Of a stretch of DNA of 27,759 nucleotides, positions 20,623-27,759 are shown piece after piece. The notes under the pieces were generated by a model, which saw nothing but the letters and a program-made list of their open reading frames with translations, did not search any database and was not told the DNA's origin. The translations under genes were made by a program, and so were the position numbers. Numbering within the stretch: position 1 is the first letter of the stretch; every line of letters begins with the position of its first letter. The DNA comes from Candidatus Woesearchaeota archaeon (GTDB lineage Archaea > Nanobdellota > Nanobdellia > Woesearchaeales > JACRKL01): contig JACRKK010000109.1 of the NCBI GenBank assembly GCA_016219795.1, positions 1 to 27,759 on the forward strand. The letters are read 5' to 3'.

Positions 20623-21362
20623 GAGAATAGATCTTGGTAATTCATAAAAATGGCGTTTGCCACTTCTATCTCGGTCAGAGACTTAAGCATCGCTATTTGT
20701 TTGATGGTTTCCATGACAAAAGCAGGCTCGTTGCGCTCTCCTTTTTTTGGCCCAAGATACGGTGCGTCTGTTTCAGTCAGAAGCTTTGAGAGAGGAAGCT
20801 TCTTGACCATCTCTTGGAAATGCGAAGAAAATACAATATTAGGTGGGATGGAAAAATACCAACCCTGTCTGACACACGACTCTACCATCCTCAGTTTTCC
20901 AGAAAAGCAATGCATCACTACCTTTTTCACCTGTTCTTCTTGCAGGATGCGGATGCAATCCTCTTCTGCTTTTCGTGAATGGATGCAGACTGGCACATCC
21001 ATTGCTTTGGCAAGCTGCAAAAGCCTCCTAAAAACTACCTGTTGCCGCTCCTTGTCTTTTGGCTCTTTGTAATCGAGGCCAATCTCTCCGATACAGATTG
21101 GCTTATTTTTTTTGATAAACACAAGAGTTTCTTCAAGTTTTTCATCAGAAACCTGTTCAGCATAAGTAGGATAGAGGCCGTAGGCCGGCTTGATTAGGGG
21201 ATATTTTTTAGAAAGTGCCTGAACTATTTTGTTGTTCTCCAGATGAAGGCCATTGGAGATGACCGCTTTCACGCAAGCATCCTGTGCTCTCTTCAAAACA
21301 TCGGGCAGGTCTTGTGCAAAAGCAGCATCGTCAAGATGCGCGTGGACGTCTACGAGGAGCAT
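20619..21362 (-). CDS. tatD: TatD-family metal-dependent deoxyribonuclease (247 aa)
   Basis: All the usual metal-site motifs are present in order: DVHAHLDD near the N-terminus (His-x-His), GEIGLDY (Glu in the middle of the protein), VCIHSRK (His), VMHCFSG (His) and TDAPYLGP (Asp). The protein has the normal family length and a TIM-barrel pattern. TatD enzymes act as 3'-5' DNA exonucleases or as AP endonucleases in repair; some act in DNA degradation during cell death. It is transcribed towards cluster B from a promoter shared back-to-back with the P-type ATPase. Its start is probably near-leaderless. Housekeeping gene unrelated to cluster B. Confidence 0.92.
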   Translation of the reverse strand: MLLVDVHAHLDDAAFAQDLPDVLKRAQDACVKAVISNGLHLENNKIVQALSKKYPLIKPAYGLYPTYAEQVSDEKLEETLVFIKKNKPICIGEIGLDYKEPKDKERQQVVFRRLLQLAKAMDVPVCIHSRKAEEDCIRILQEEQVKKVVMHCFSGKLRMVESCVRQGWYFSIPPNIVFSSHFQEMVKKLPLSKLLTETDAPYLGPKKGERNEPAFVMETIKQIAMLKSLTEIEVANAIFMNYQDLFS

Positions 21363-21365
21363 AGG

Positions 21366-21408
21366 GCTGTAGAAATCAGGATTCTTTAATAAATATTGCT
21401 TCTACAGC
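21366..21408. repeat. 9-bp inverted repeat between tatD and the P-type ATPase
   Basis: GCTGTAGAA (21366-21374) and TTCTACAGC (21400-21408) are perfect inverted copies, spacer 25 nt. The first copy covers the expected tatD start of transcription, the second lies just before the ATPase TATA box, so one factor could control both. Confidence 0.55.
21383..21398 (-). promoter_or_regulatory. TATA promoter of tatD
   Basis: Minus strand reads GCAATATTTATTAAAG; expected transcription start near 21364-21366, a few bases before the ATG at 21362. Confidence 0.5.
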
Positions 21409-21422
21409 AAGGCTTATAAACA
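21409..21422 (+). promoter_or_regulatory. TATA promoter of the P-type ATPase
   Basis: AAGGCTTATAAACA is centred near 21417; the start of transcription is predicted at the ATG itself (21444), so the mRNA is probably leaderless. Confidence 0.55.
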
Positions 21423-21443
21423 TCAGCTGCGATAAACAGGGCA

Positions 21444-24188
21444 ATGGACATCCACCAGATTCCGCTCAAAGAAGTTTTCGGCAAGTTTGATACTTCTGCA
21501 CAAGGATTGACCTATCAGCAGGTCCAGGAACGTCAGGCAGAATCTGGTTACAATATTATTCTTGAAAAAAAAAAGAAATCACATACTCTCCAGTTTTTGA
21601 TGCAGATGACCAACTGGTTTGCCATAATGCTTTGGGTTAGTGCATCTCTTTCTTTCCTTGCAGAATATAAGAATCCAGGCGAAGGCATGCTCTATATAGG
21701 CATAGCCTTAATTGTTGTTATCATCATTAACGCAGTCTTCACTTTTTATCAGGAATTTAAGGCAGAAAAAGCGATGGATTCTTTTAAGGATATGGTTCCT
21801 TCAAAAGCCAAAGTTATTCGCGGCGGACAGCTTACTGAAATTTATGCAAGGGGACTTGTTCCTGGGGATATCATTGTACTTGCTGAAGGGGATAAGGTGC
21901 CGGCAGACGCACGGTTATTTGAGGAAAACGCCCTTAAAATAAACAACGCTTCTCTTACAGGAGAATCCGAGCCTCAACTGCGTTCTGTCGATCCAACTCA
22001 TGAACATTATCTTGAAAGCAGAAACCTTGTTTTCTCAGGGACACTTGTGCAGGCAGGAAGCGGCAAGGCGGTTGTTTATGCAACAGGCATGCGGACAGAA
22101 CTCGGGAAAATAGCAGATTTGACCCACGAGGTCAAGGAGTCAGAAAGCACCCTACATAAAGAAATAAAACATTTTATCCGTATTATCTCGTCCATTGCAT
22201 TTTTTTTAGGTATTCTTTTTTTCATGCTTGGCCTATTTATTGGCAACGGTTTTTGGGGAAATCTTATGTTTGGGATAGGGGTCATAGTCTCCTGCATTCC
22301 CGAGGGACTTCTCCCTACAGTTACACTTAGCTTATCCCTTGCATCCCAGAAGATGGCAAGGCGCAATGCCCTGATAAAGTCGCTGGAATCTGTGGAAACC
22401 CTTGGCTCGACAACTGTCATCTGCACAGACAAAACCGGTACACTCACGCAGAATAATATGCACATCAAACACCTCTACATTAACGGTGATGATTTTGCAT
22501 TTGATGAGGAGAACCACCATCATCAGTACTTCTCGCACCATGGTAAAATTGTCGATGTAAAGAAGATAGCAGGACTCCATCGTTTTATTGAGGCAAGCAT
22601 CCTTTGCAATAATGCTTCACTTCAAGAAAAGCCTGGGAAAAAAGCTGAGATGATTGGAGATCCAACAGAAGGCGCACTCCTCTTTTTTGCACGAAAACTG
22701 ACAGATATTTTTTGGTTTCGGCAAAAGCACAAGAGAATCCATGAGGTTCCCTTTGATGCAAAATCCAAATGGATGATTACTACCAACGAAGTAGACGAAA
22801 CGCAGATGGCTTTTGTCAAGGGAGCGCCAGAAGTCCTGCTTTCTTCTTGCAATAAACTTTTGTTCAGCGGAAAAGAGATTGCGCTGACCAAAGCATACCA
22901 AAAGACAATAGCCCACCAGTATGAATTGTATGCACAGCTTGGATATAGGGTACTTGCGTTTGGGTATAAGACACTTTCTCAGGAACATATCAGTCATCGC
23001 GAGCTTACCCAGAAAAATTATGTTTTTGTAGCGCTTGCAGCACTTCAGGACCCTCCCCGGCCTGAAGTCCATGATGCAGTTGCGACATGTAAAAAAGCAG
23101 GCATCAAGATTATTATTATATCAGGAGATGCAAGCAACACCGTTGCCTCCATTGCAAAACAAGTGGGGATTATTGCATCAGATACATCCCTGATCATTAC
23201 AGGAGAAGAACTGGAAAAAATGGATCATGAGGAACTCAAGCAAAAGCTCAAGCAAGAAGAAGTACTTTTTGCACGAACATCCCCTATGCACAAGTTACGG
23301 GTTGTAGAAGCCCTTCAGGAATTAGGGGAGGTTGTTGCAGTGACGGGTGATGGAGTTAACGATGCGCCTGCCTTGAAAAAAGCCGATATTGGCGTAGCCA
23401 TGGGTATTGCGGGAACCGATGTTGCAAAAGAGGCAGCAGACATGATCCTTGTCGATGATAATTTTGCGACGATAGTTAATGCTGTAGAGGAAGGAAGGAC
23501 CATTTTTGATAATATCAAGCGTTTTATTGTCTATGTTGTTGCCCATAATATCCCAGAACTGCTTGCATTTATTGCTTCAGTTGTGCTTGGATTGCCATTG
23601 CCTATCACCGTTATCCTTATCCTCTCCATTGATTTAGGTACAGATATCCTTCCGGCAATAGCACTTGGGACGGAAAAACACGAACCCGATATCATGAACC
23701 GGCCACCACGAAAAAAAAGTGACCGTCTTTTGACTGGAGAAATGCTTATGCGTTCCTTCTTCACAGGCCTCCTGGAAACGTTTGCAGGGTTTATTTCCTA
23801 TTTTTATGTCCTGTTCATAGGAGGGTGGCAATGGGGAATGAAGCTATCTTCCAGCGACATCCTCTATCATCAGGCTGTCGCAGCCTTTTTCTTAGCGATT
23901 GTTGTCTGTCAGATGGTCAATGTCCTTGTCTGCAGAACGCACAGGACATCCCTTCTTACTGCAGGCATATTCACCAATAGGTACGTTATCTACGGAATAC
24001 TCTCTATGGTTCTCCTTGGAGGAATCATTGTCTATCTCCCCTATACTCATACTTTTTTCAATACCGCACCAATTTCCCCCATTGTACTTTTTATAAGTAT
24101 CCCATTTGCGTTGCTTATCCTGGCAGTAGAAGAGCACAGAAAATATTTGGTGAGAAAGAGAGAAAGCAAGACAGTACTATCTATTTAG
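21444..24188 (+). CDS. P-type cation ATPase, type IIC (Na,K-ATPase-like) (914 aa)
   Basis: A full P2-type pump: actuator motif TGES (172-175), M4 ion-binding PEGLLPTVTL (286-295), phosphorylation site DKTGTLTQ (Asp329), nucleotide site KGAPE, hinge TGDGVNDAP (634-642). About ten membrane helices. M5 carries NIPELLAF (702-709) and M6 DLGTDILPAIAL (Asp730, Asp734). The combination PEGLL, NIPE and DLGTD matches the alpha subunit of Na,K-/H,K-ATPases rather than Ca2+ pumps, where M6 has a TDGLPA-like motif. The likely role is export of Na+ (perhaps in exchange for K+ or H+) at the cell membrane. No beta-subunit gene is nearby, as in other archaeal IIC-like pumps. Its 3' end overlaps the convergent 2H phosphoesterase by 12 bases. 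Confidence 0.9.
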   Translation: MDIHQIPLKEVFGKFDTSAQGLTYQQVQERQAESGYNIILEKKKKSHTLQFLMQMTNWFAIMLWVSASLSFLAEYKNPGEGMLYIGIALIVVIIINAVFTFYQEFKAEKAMDSFKDMVPSKAKVIRGGQLTEIYARGLVPGDIIVLAEGDKVPADARLFEENALKINNASLTGESEPQLRSVDPTHEHYLESRNLVFSGTLVQAGSGKAVVYATGMRTELGKIADLTHEVKESESTLHKEIKHFIRIISSIAFFLGILFFMLGLFIGNGFWGNLMFGIGVIVSCIPEGLLPTVTLSLSLASQKMARRNALIKSLESVETLGSTTVICTDKTGTLTQNNMHIKHLYINGDDFAFDEENHHHQYFSHHGKIVDVKKIAGLHRFIEASILCNNASLQEKPGKKAEMIGDPTEGALLFFARKLTDIFWFRQKHKRIHEVPFDAKSKWMITTNEVDETQMAFVKGAPEVLLSSCNKLLFSGKEIALTKAYQKTIAHQYELYAQLGYRVLAFGYKTLSQEHISHRELTQKNYVFVALAALQDPPRPEVHDAVATCKKAGIKIIIISGDASNTVASIAKQVGIIASDTSLIITGEELEKMDHEELKQKLKQEEVLFARTSPMHKLRVVEALQELGEVVAVTGDGVNDAPALKKADIGVAMGIAGTDVAKEAADMILVDDNFATIVNAVEEGRTIFDNIKRFIVYVVAHNIPELLAFIASVVLGLPLPITVILILSIDLGTDILPAIALGTEKHEPDIMNRPPRKKSDRLLTGEMLMRSFFTGLLETFAGFISYFYVLFIGGWQWGMKLSSSDILYHQAVAAFFLAIVVCQMVNVLVCRTHRTSLLTAGIFTNRYVIYGILSMVLLGGIIVYLPYTHTFFNTAPISPIVLFISIPFALLILAVEEHRKYLVRKRESKTVLSI

Positions 24189-24809
24189 GAGAAATATCTT
24201 TTTCTCCTGCATTTTATCATTTTTGGTGAGCAGATAGATGCCCAGCGAGCCAATATCATAATCCCCCTTTGGGCATTTATCGTCTAGTGCACCCCACACC
24301 GGCTTCCATGTACTCTTGCTAAACGAACCTACAGTCACATGAGGGATCCATCCTTTACCGATGAATGGGTATCCATATTTGCGTACATTTTGCTGGAGTT
24401 TTGGAGACATGCGCTCAAAAACGTCGGCGTACCGTCCAGGTATGCCCTTCTTCTTGTAGGGCTGCACTGTTGTAAGAACAGATTGCTGCATTTTCCGCAA
24501 TAATGACTTACTCTTGTCTGAAAATGTGCAGGCAAGCGTCTCTTTTCCGGTAATGGGATCTGAAGAAAAGACAATCCATGACGATATAGTGATGTTCTTT
24601 CCCTGCAGCATATTTTTCCACAACCCAGCCTTCGTTGCAAGTGCTGTAACTACACCCTGTTTGTATTCTCCTACGAGAAGTGTGATATGGGGGATGTCTG
24701 TCAGATATTGCCCTTCGACCTTTCCTGCAATCTTCTGCGCCCTGGCCTTGGCTGCCAGCATCCTGTCATGCAGTTTCTTGTCCGGGAGTAATGCAATTAC
24801 ATAGGTCAT
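24177..24809 (-). CDS. 2H phosphoesterase (2'-5' RNA ligase/cyclic phosphodiesterase superfamily) (210 aa)
   Basis: Two H-x-T motifs define the superfamily: PHIT (His41, Thr43) and PHVT (His157, Thr159), each in a strand, about 115 residues apart, as in the two-lobed fold. Members hydrolyse cyclic phosphates or 2'-5' bonds in RNA or nucleotides; the exact substrate cannot be read here. The start overlaps the stop of the 977-aa fusion gene (ATGA), so translation is coupled and the two probably share a pathway. If so the substrate could be a cyclic phosphosugar or nucleotide made by the fusion protein rather than tRNA. Length is close to the family average. Confidence 0.75.
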   Translation of the reverse strand: MTYVIALLPDKKLHDRMLAAKARAQKIAGKVEGQYLTDIPHITLLVGEYKQGVVTALATKAGLWKNMLQGKNITISSWIVFSSDPITGKETLACTFSDKSKSLLRKMQQSVLTTVQPYKKKGIPGRYADVFERMSPKLQQNVRKYGYPFIGKGWIPHVTVGSFSKSTWKPVWGALDDKCPKGDYDIGSLGIYLLTKNDKMQEKKIFLLNR

Positions 24810-27739
24810 AGCTCTTTACCAAAAGCAACCCCTTTAAAATAGTTTTCCCTCTGTTCATCGCTGAGATTAAGATAATACTTCTTATTTTTGGTGATGATGA
24901 CTTCCATGGGATCCATATGCGGTATCTGGATAAGATACCATTGGTGCGGTGGAATATTCCATAATTTCCCTACAAGGCAGCGCAATACCACATTGTGGGT
25001 GCACACCAGTGCGTTTCCTCCTTTTTTTGCAGCATCTTCAAGAAATGACTGCAGGCGCACAAGTACATCATCCATAGACTCACCATCTGGAAAGCGGGGG
25101 TCTTTCTTTTCCTGCCACCCTCGCATGAGCCCTGGGAATCTCTTTTGTATATCTGCAAGAACCATACCTTCTGCCCTGCCATAATTAATTTCAAGAAGCC
25201 GGTTGTCAACCATGACCATTTGATGCATGCTGTCCTCAAGAGGGGCGAGGGTTTCCATGGTCCTTCGCAATCCAGAGGCATAATAGTGTATTATCTTTTT
25301 CTCCTGGATAAATTCTCTGAATTGCTTTATCTTGTCTGTAGGAATCTGCTTAATAGAAGGATCGCGCCTCTGACCAAGGAAAACGCCTGGCTTATTGAGT
25401 ATTGTCTCCTGATGCCTGATGAAATACAGTTTTGTCGCACCAACATCAAAGTACTGTATGAACTGCTCCTTAAAATCAGTGAGAAAATGCTCAAGCTTCT
25501 TTTGATGCTGGAGCGTAAATGTCGGATATTTTCCTTCAAGCTTTGCCCTGGCAAAAGAGGTAACCAGCGCAATATGCTGCCCCCTATTATTTGGGAATAT
25601 CCTAAAAAAGTGTGTAATAAGGCTGTCCAGTGGATATTTTTTGTTTTCCTGGTAATAAAGCTTGAGGGAATTAAGCATGCAGAATTTTATGATGTGGTAG
25701 CTGAACTCAAAGCGGTCCTTGTCATTCATAGGTTTTGCATGTTTTTGCATGCTAACTTTTTTCCCCTGAAACTCATATTCCCTATAGGATATCGTCCCTG
25801 CAGTGATGTCCTGCAGATAATCATCGACGCCCCTTCTTGCATTGAAGAAAAAATTGGGCTGGAGAACAGTAACTCTCCATACTGCTGAAATATGTTCTTT
25901 GATATAGTCTTTGGAGAGCTGCCAGTCAAGGCAGGTAAACGGGCTTTTTTTGCAGTGGTTAATATGCTCTTTTCTATCATAAATCATAACGTGCAGGACG
26001 ACGGTATTCTTGTCATGGAACTTAAGCGGCCCAAAGCTGGCATTGATAATCAGCTTGTGGTTGTAATCCACTTTCAGGACGCTCTCAAGGGACTTAAAGC
26101 AGTTAATGATCTCTGTGAATACCTCTTTATTTATTTTAGGGACAATGATAACCATATCAATATCACTTATGCTGTTAAGGGCACTGTCTGGTCCAAAGGA
26201 TCCCACCAGCGTTCCGGAGATGATGTTATGTAGGCCTCCTAATATCTTCTTGATCTCCTTGTCAAGGAATTTGCGTAAGTCATACTGATCTTTGAGATAA
26301 TAGCGGGAGCTGGTTTTTAAATCGTAGATTGCTTTGATTGGGTCTTCAGCGTTGAGGATGGTGGAGGCAGAGACCACGTACTTTGCATTGATTTTCTGGA
26401 TATTGGTAAATTTCACACCTCCGTCAAAGCAGATGTCAAACCCATACTTCCTCTTTAGGTTGTTGAGTGCAGCCACTTTTTCAAGTGCTTCTTCGGTCAT
26501 ATGTTGGCTTGACTCTCCGGGGCGGGGGATACCCAGCACCTGAACAACATCCACCTTGGAGAGATAAGGAATGATGCTCTCAAGAGGGGTGTCATGCAGG
26601 ATACAGATCCCCACTTTTTTGCGGAATCGTCTGCACATGGCAATCACATCCTTTACATTTTCCTCTATTTCTGCATGGAAGACAATGACATCTACATATT
26701 TTTCAAGGTGTGGAATCCACATTCTTGGTTTTTTTGACATGATGTGAATCATTTTTTTGGTGTAGGGCCACTCGATTGCTGCAATTTTTGCTTTTTCAAT
26801 ATCTACCTCTTCTGCATTCTTGTTGTAGGTGGCATCAACAAGGTCCAGGTGGATAAAATCCGGGAAGAAACGAATCTTCTGTTTGATTGCCTCTACATCT
26901 TCTGACGCTTTCACATAGATTGCGATACCAATATACTTGACGTCAATGAAAGTAAATCTTCTGTGAAGCGAATAGCTTACTAGAAAGACAATGGCTGCGG
27001 TGATGAAGCGCATCATGTTATAATCTTTAAAATTAAAGGTCCCTAAGAGATATTTCATCACCCCTAAATTAAGGAAAAATGCAAAGACAGAGATGATGAG
27101 AAAAATGCGAAATGTCCTCAGGTTCCTGTTTTTTGGGACAGGGAAGTTGATGGTTGCATTCAGTGCGAAACTGAAAAGCACACCGGACAGAAATCCAGTG
27201 CCAACGGCTATGTATCGTGGCACCTGGCCTCCGATAAATGCAGCAAGACCCTCTATCAGCCCAATAACCAAAATCTCAACGATGATGGAGCCAAGGCCTA
27301 TAGCAACATATCTCAACAAATATTTGTATCTGTATAACAGAAAATTTATTCTGCTCTTAAAGAGGTCTTTGCGGAAAATAAAATATCGCTGGCCCATAAA
27401 ATTGGTGCAGGCTGAGAGCATGATGCTTCCTACATTTGCAAGCAGAACAGGAACTCCCATTTGGACAGCAAGCCAGAGGAATATAATCCCCACCATCATC
27501 GAACCGCTGTATACTAGCAGGTATTTTGTACGCTGGAGCGCAGAAATCTCTTCCCCTTTTCTGAAAACCCAGCGCTGTAGGCTGTAACCAACTATTGCTC
27601 CAAAGAGATATCCTGCAGCTGATGCGATGATATAAAAAACACCCAAGATGTAAAACAGAAGGAATAGTATATAGTTGCAGAGAGTGCTGATGCCCCCCAA
27701 CACCACAAAGCGTGAAGCGATATGTTTCTGAAGAAACAT
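24806..27739 (-). CDS. Five-domain membrane fusion: GtrA-GtrA-RPE-nucleotidyltransferase-histidine phosphatase (977 aa)
   Basis: Residues about 7-125 and 136-268 are two GtrA-like four-helix membrane domains (each beginning with RFVVLGGISTL- or RYVAIGLGSII-like helices and ending in a short RxF/RYFIF or RRFTF motif). Residues 270-480 resemble ribulose-phosphate 3-epimerase: IHLDLVD (His297, Asp299), MIHIM (His332) and FDGGV (Asp439) supply all four metal ligands. Residues 500-640 are a nucleotidyltransferase with GSFG and SDIDMVI (Asp526, Asp528). Residues 770-977 are a histidine phosphatase (RHQET, His776; SGLRRTMET; CTHN, His915). GtrA proteins are linked to lipid-carried sugars, so the fusion may make, activate and dephosphorylate a phosphosugar at the membrane. 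Near the window edge, but the start with a GtrA helix looks complete. Confidence 0.8.
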   Translation of the reverse strand: MFLQKHIASRFVVLGGISTLCNYILFLLFYILGVFYIIASAAGYLFGAIVGYSLQRWVFRKGEEISALQRTKYLLVYSGSMMVGIIFLWLAVQMGVPVLLANVGSIMLSACTNFMGQRYFIFRKDLFKSRINFLLYRYKYLLRYVAIGLGSIIVEILVIGLIEGLAAFIGGQVPRYIAVGTGFLSGVLFSFALNATINFPVPKNRNLRTFRIFLIISVFAFFLNLGVMKYLLGTFNFKDYNMMRFITAAIVFLVSYSLHRRFTFIDVKYIGIAIYVKASEDVEAIKQKIRFFPDFIHLDLVDATYNKNAEEVDIEKAKIAAIEWPYTKKMIHIMSKKPRMWIPHLEKYVDVIVFHAEIEENVKDVIAMCRRFRKKVGICILHDTPLESIIPYLSKVDVVQVLGIPRPGESSQHMTEEALEKVAALNNLKRKYGFDICFDGGVKFTNIQKINAKYVVSASTILNAEDPIKAIYDLKTSSRYYLKDQYDLRKFLDKEIKKILGGLHNIISGTLVGSFGPDSALNSISDIDMVIIVPKINKEVFTEIINCFKSLESVLKVDYNHKLIINASFGPLKFHDKNTVVLHVMIYDRKEHINHCKKSPFTCLDWQLSKDYIKEHISAVWRVTVLQPNFFFNARRGVDDYLQDITAGTISYREYEFQGKKVSMQKHAKPMNDKDRFEFSYHIIKFCMLNSLKLYYQENKKYPLDSLITHFFRIFPNNRGQHIALVTSFARAKLEGKYPTFTLQHQKKLEHFLTDFKEQFIQYFDVGATKLYFIRHQETILNKPGVFLGQRRDPSIKQIPTDKIKQFREFIQEKKIIHYYASGLRRTMETLAPLEDSMHQMVMVDNRLLEINYGRAEGMVLADIQKRFPGLMRGWQEKKDPRFPDGESMDDVLVRLQSFLEDAAKKGGNALVCTHNVVLRCLVGKLWNIPPHQWYLIQIPHMDPMEVIITKNKKYYLNLSDEQRENYFKGVAFGKEL

Positions 27740-27759
27740 CTGTATATCTTGTAGATTTG

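Noticed and set aside
25145..25888. Plus-strand frame of 247 codons opposite the 977-aa fusion
   Set aside because: The minus-strand protein has conserved catalytic motifs throughout this interval; the plus-strand frame has no start signals.

Overview
The window looks like archaeal chromosome, most likely from a DPANN-type lineage such as Woesearchaeota or Pacearchaeota; the phylum is an inference. Direct signs are archaeal promoters (AACATTTATATA-like boxes, often about 27 nt before the start codon so that mRNAs would be leaderless or nearly so), GGTGA/GAGGTG ribosome-binding sites, T-tract ends, a DUF2683-type antitoxin, an MNS-type ATPase, and gene order with many ATGA/TAATG overlaps. No rRNA, tRNA, CRISPR array or transposase was seen.

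Layout. (1) 1-1382, minus strand: the first codons of a gene leaving the window, a 67-aa one-helix protein and a secreted lipoprotein. (2) 1531-8290, plus strand, cluster A: three Ala/Gly-rich multi-pass membrane paralogues, a SAM-methyltransferase-like protein, then behind a second promoter with three evenly spaced TACCA-NN-TGGTA sites a degenerate MNS-type ATPase, a large signal-peptide/membrane/coiled-coil protein and a cytosolic coiled-coil protein. (3) 8291-13550, an accessory block: a RelE/ParE-DUF2683 toxin-antitoxin pair bracketed by an imperfect 45-bp repeat, a DUF4143-type ATPase with striking inverted repeats at its 3' end, and a metal(loid)-type operon (ArsR-like regulator, three consecutive SHOCT-domain small proteins, an ArsM-like methyltransferase, a DUF302 protein). 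(4) 13569-20622, cluster B: a winged-helix regulator with a remnant nucleotidyltransferase domain, then six densely packed genes for membrane, secreted, coiled-coil and Trp-rich proteins. (5) 20619-27739: a TatD nuclease, a type IIC (Na,K-ATPase-like) P-type ATPase, a 2H phosphoesterase and a 977-residue five-domain fusion protein (GtrA-GtrA-ribulose-phosphate epimerase-nucleotidyltransferase-histidine phosphatase).

Clusters A and B are the best candidates for an undescribed system. Between them they encode signal-peptide membrane proteins of matching N-terminal topology, extracytoplasmic Cys-containing domains, small hydrophobic paralogues that could assemble in the membrane, cytosolic coiled-coil partners, an ATPase-like protein and a dedicated regulator. 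I infer one envelope-spanning apparatus split by the accessory block, but I recognise no named family for most of its parts, so function is unknown. The metal operon, the TA module and the DUF4143 ATPase look like separately acquired cargo. The 977-aa fusion plus its coupled 2H phosphoesterase suggests a membrane-tethered phosphosugar activation or modification pathway.
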